The notes under the pieces: model-generated
The model's database searches: none
Seen by the model: the letters and a program-made list of their open reading frames with translations, nothing else
Told to the model about the DNA's origin: nothing
NCBI RefSeq assembly: GCF_003063265.1
Contig: NZ_NERU01000001.1
Coordinates: 124,001-188,000 of the forward strand
DNA length: 64,000 nucleotides
Source of the DNA: Limnohabitans sp. WS1
GTDB taxonomy: Bacteria > Pseudomonadota > Gammaproteobacteria > Burkholderiales > Burkholderiaceae_C
Direction of reading: 5' to 3'
Made by a program: the position numbers and the translations under genes
Shown: piece after piece, positions 63,022-64,000 of the stretch
Layout of the letters: each line of letters starts with the position of its first letter
Numbering within the stretch: position 1 is the stretch's first letter

Positions 63022-64000
63022 TCAAGACAGGGCTTGTTCGCGGATGTGGTCCACATGCGCTTGCAGCGAACGGGCCGCCACGGGCCACAGGCGCGGCGGC
63101 ACATCGTCGTAGGCTTTTTCCACCCATTCCTGCAAGCTGCCCTGGGGCAGGGCCTGCATGGCGGCGGCGATTTTGGCCTCGCGCTTGAGGCGGTGCGCTT
63201 TCAGGTGCGTGATGGCCTGGTGGGCAAAACCCAGCACATGGCCGTGTGCGGGCAAGATGAATTCGATGCCACCGGTCTCGCAGGCTGCAGCCAGTTTGTC
63301 GAGTGAATCCAAATAGTTGCCCATGTGGCCGTCCGGCGGGTCGATCACGGTGGTGCTGCCGTTGAGCACATGGTCGCCCGAAAACAGCAGGCCGTCTTCT
63401 TCCAGCACCAGGCACAGGTGGTTGGCCGCGTGACCGGGGGTGTGCACCACCCGCAGGGTGTGGGTGATTTCACCTTGGACGCCAATGCCTTGCAGCACCA
63501 GTTTTTCGCCATCGGCCAGCTCGCGCTCGGGGGTGAAGCGGCTGTTGGCGCGGGCCGTGGGCTTGGAGGCCAGGCCCAGGATGGGTGGCTTGTGGGTGCA
63601 CAGCGCCTGCAAGGGGGCTGCGCCGGGGGAGTGGTCCGGGTGTGAGTGGGTGCAGACAATGGCTTTGATCTGCCCGCCTGCGGCACGCCACAGGCGCTGA
63701 AGGTGCTCGTCGTCGGCCGGGCCGGGGTCGATGGCGATGTAGCCGGTGTCCGGGTCACCCACCAAATAACTGTTGGTGCCGGGGCCGGTCATCACGCCGG
63801 GGTTGGGGGCCGTGAGGCGCTGCACGTTCTTCAGCAACGGGACAGGTTGGTCGGTCTGCCAGTCCAGGTGGTGGTGGATTTGCCCGTCGGGCGTGACCAG
63901 GGCCAGCTCGCCAAAGGGGGCTTCATGTTCCATGTAACGCGCTTCGTTGCCCGCCAGCCAACCCGCGCGTGGGCAACTGGTCCACAGCGGCTCGTCGTTG
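63022..64000 (-). CDS. MBL-fold hydrolase, C-terminal part (5' end outside window)
   Basis: The frame is open to the window edge, so the first codon is not seen. An ATG at 63933 lies inside a conserved stretch (GNEARYMEHEAPFGELAL) and is probably not the start. Visible are the metal motif THSHPDHSPGA, HTPGHAANH, FSGDHVL and AHGHVLG, then a winged-helix end (LKAHRLKREAKIAAAM), as in LACTB2-like proteins. In related bacteria such proteins carry an N-terminal Nudix domain; that part would lie outside the window (inference). Confidence 0.85.
   Translation of the reverse strand, partial: NDEPLWTSCPRAGWLAGNEARYMEHEAPFGELALVTPDGQIHHHLDWQTDQPVPLLKNVQRLTAPNPGVMTGPGTNSYLVGDPDTGYIAIDPGPADDEHLQRLWRAAGGQIKAIVCTHSHPDHSPGAAPLQALCTHKPPILGLASKPTARANSRFTPERELADGEKLVLQGIGVQGEITHTLRVVHTPGHAANHLCLVLEEDGLLFSGDHVLNGSTTVIDPPDGHMGNYLDSLDKLAAACETGGIEFILPAHGHVLGFAHQAITHLKAHRLKREAKIAAAMQALPQGSLQEWVEKAYDDVPPRLWPVAARSLQAHVDHIREQALS

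Overview
The window reads as chromosomal DNA of a betaproteobacterium of the order Burkholderiales, most likely family Comamonadaceae (Limnohabitans/Rhodoferax-like). This is an inference from protein style, high GC and familiar gene orders such as tyrS / M23 peptidase / anmK / erpA, rplM-rpsI-erpA and phoH-ybeY. Coding density is high, genes lie on both strands, and there are no rRNA or tRNA genes. One structural RNA, RNase P RNA, lies at 61201-61545. The first gene (ABC transporter) and the last (metallo-hydrolase) are cut by the window edges.

Layout. 1-4.8 kb: end of an Atm1-type ABC exporter and the phenylacetyl-CoA epoxidase operon paaABCDE with a strong palindromic operator in front. 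4.8-14.4 kb: housekeeping (rlmJ, rplM-rpsI, erpA, anmK, an M23 peptidase, tyrS, a CDF transporter, dtd, dbpA). 14.4-14.9 kb: a non-coding island with two perfect long hairpins around a MITE-like element. 14.9-24 kb: ybeY-phoH, ruvA-mazEF-ruvB (a toxin-antitoxin pair inside the ruvAB unit), a phosphatase, a lipoprotein, ttcA, a three-gene pterin cluster, a MidA/NDUFAF7-like methyltransferase and a DUF2905 protein. 24-27.4 kb: the least ordinary locus. It holds an outer-membrane barrel gene behind a promoter whose spacer carries eight G, a Sec-exported small prepeptide with a double-glycine-type leader interrupted by an amber codon, a two-TM protein, a stand-alone secreted C39 peptidase and a secreted helical protein. 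27.8-43.3 kb: infA, trxC, cca, a GST, two peptidases/amidohydrolases, a molybdopterin oxidoreductase, a lytic transglycosylase, 5-FTHF cyclo-ligase, a TetR regulator that could be PaaR, an MBL protein and a lipoprotein. 43.4-50.7 kb: glmU, an SDR, a Phd/PIN toxin-antitoxin pair, an Lrp-type regulator, glmS and an amidase. 50.8-56.2 kb: a GATase/SET-domain pair, a VF530 protein, two adjacent NarL-type regulators (one with a dead receiver) and an FAD oxidoreductase. 56.4-64 kb: a short ethanolamine operon (permease, eutB, eutC), cysK, rnpB, a cysteine-free Rrf2 regulator, a catalytically degenerate pseudouridine-synthase homologue and a partial MBL hydrolase.

Two palindromic repeat families are scattered between genes. 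Family A (core GTAGGTCGG..TTCAG..CCGAC) forms a 91-bp tandem array at 34429-34739. Family B (MITE-like, TTGATCCGGCCCTGTGA terminal repeats, about 180 bp) forms a 139-bp tandem array at 37216-37798.

The best candidate for an undescribed system is the C39-peptidase/prepeptide locus at 24068-27413. The best candidate for an undescribed DNA element is the pair of hairpins at 14409-14484 and 14777-14854. Their 25-bp-class stems are unrelated in most of their length, yet the 28-nt loops are the same sequence in opposite orientations.
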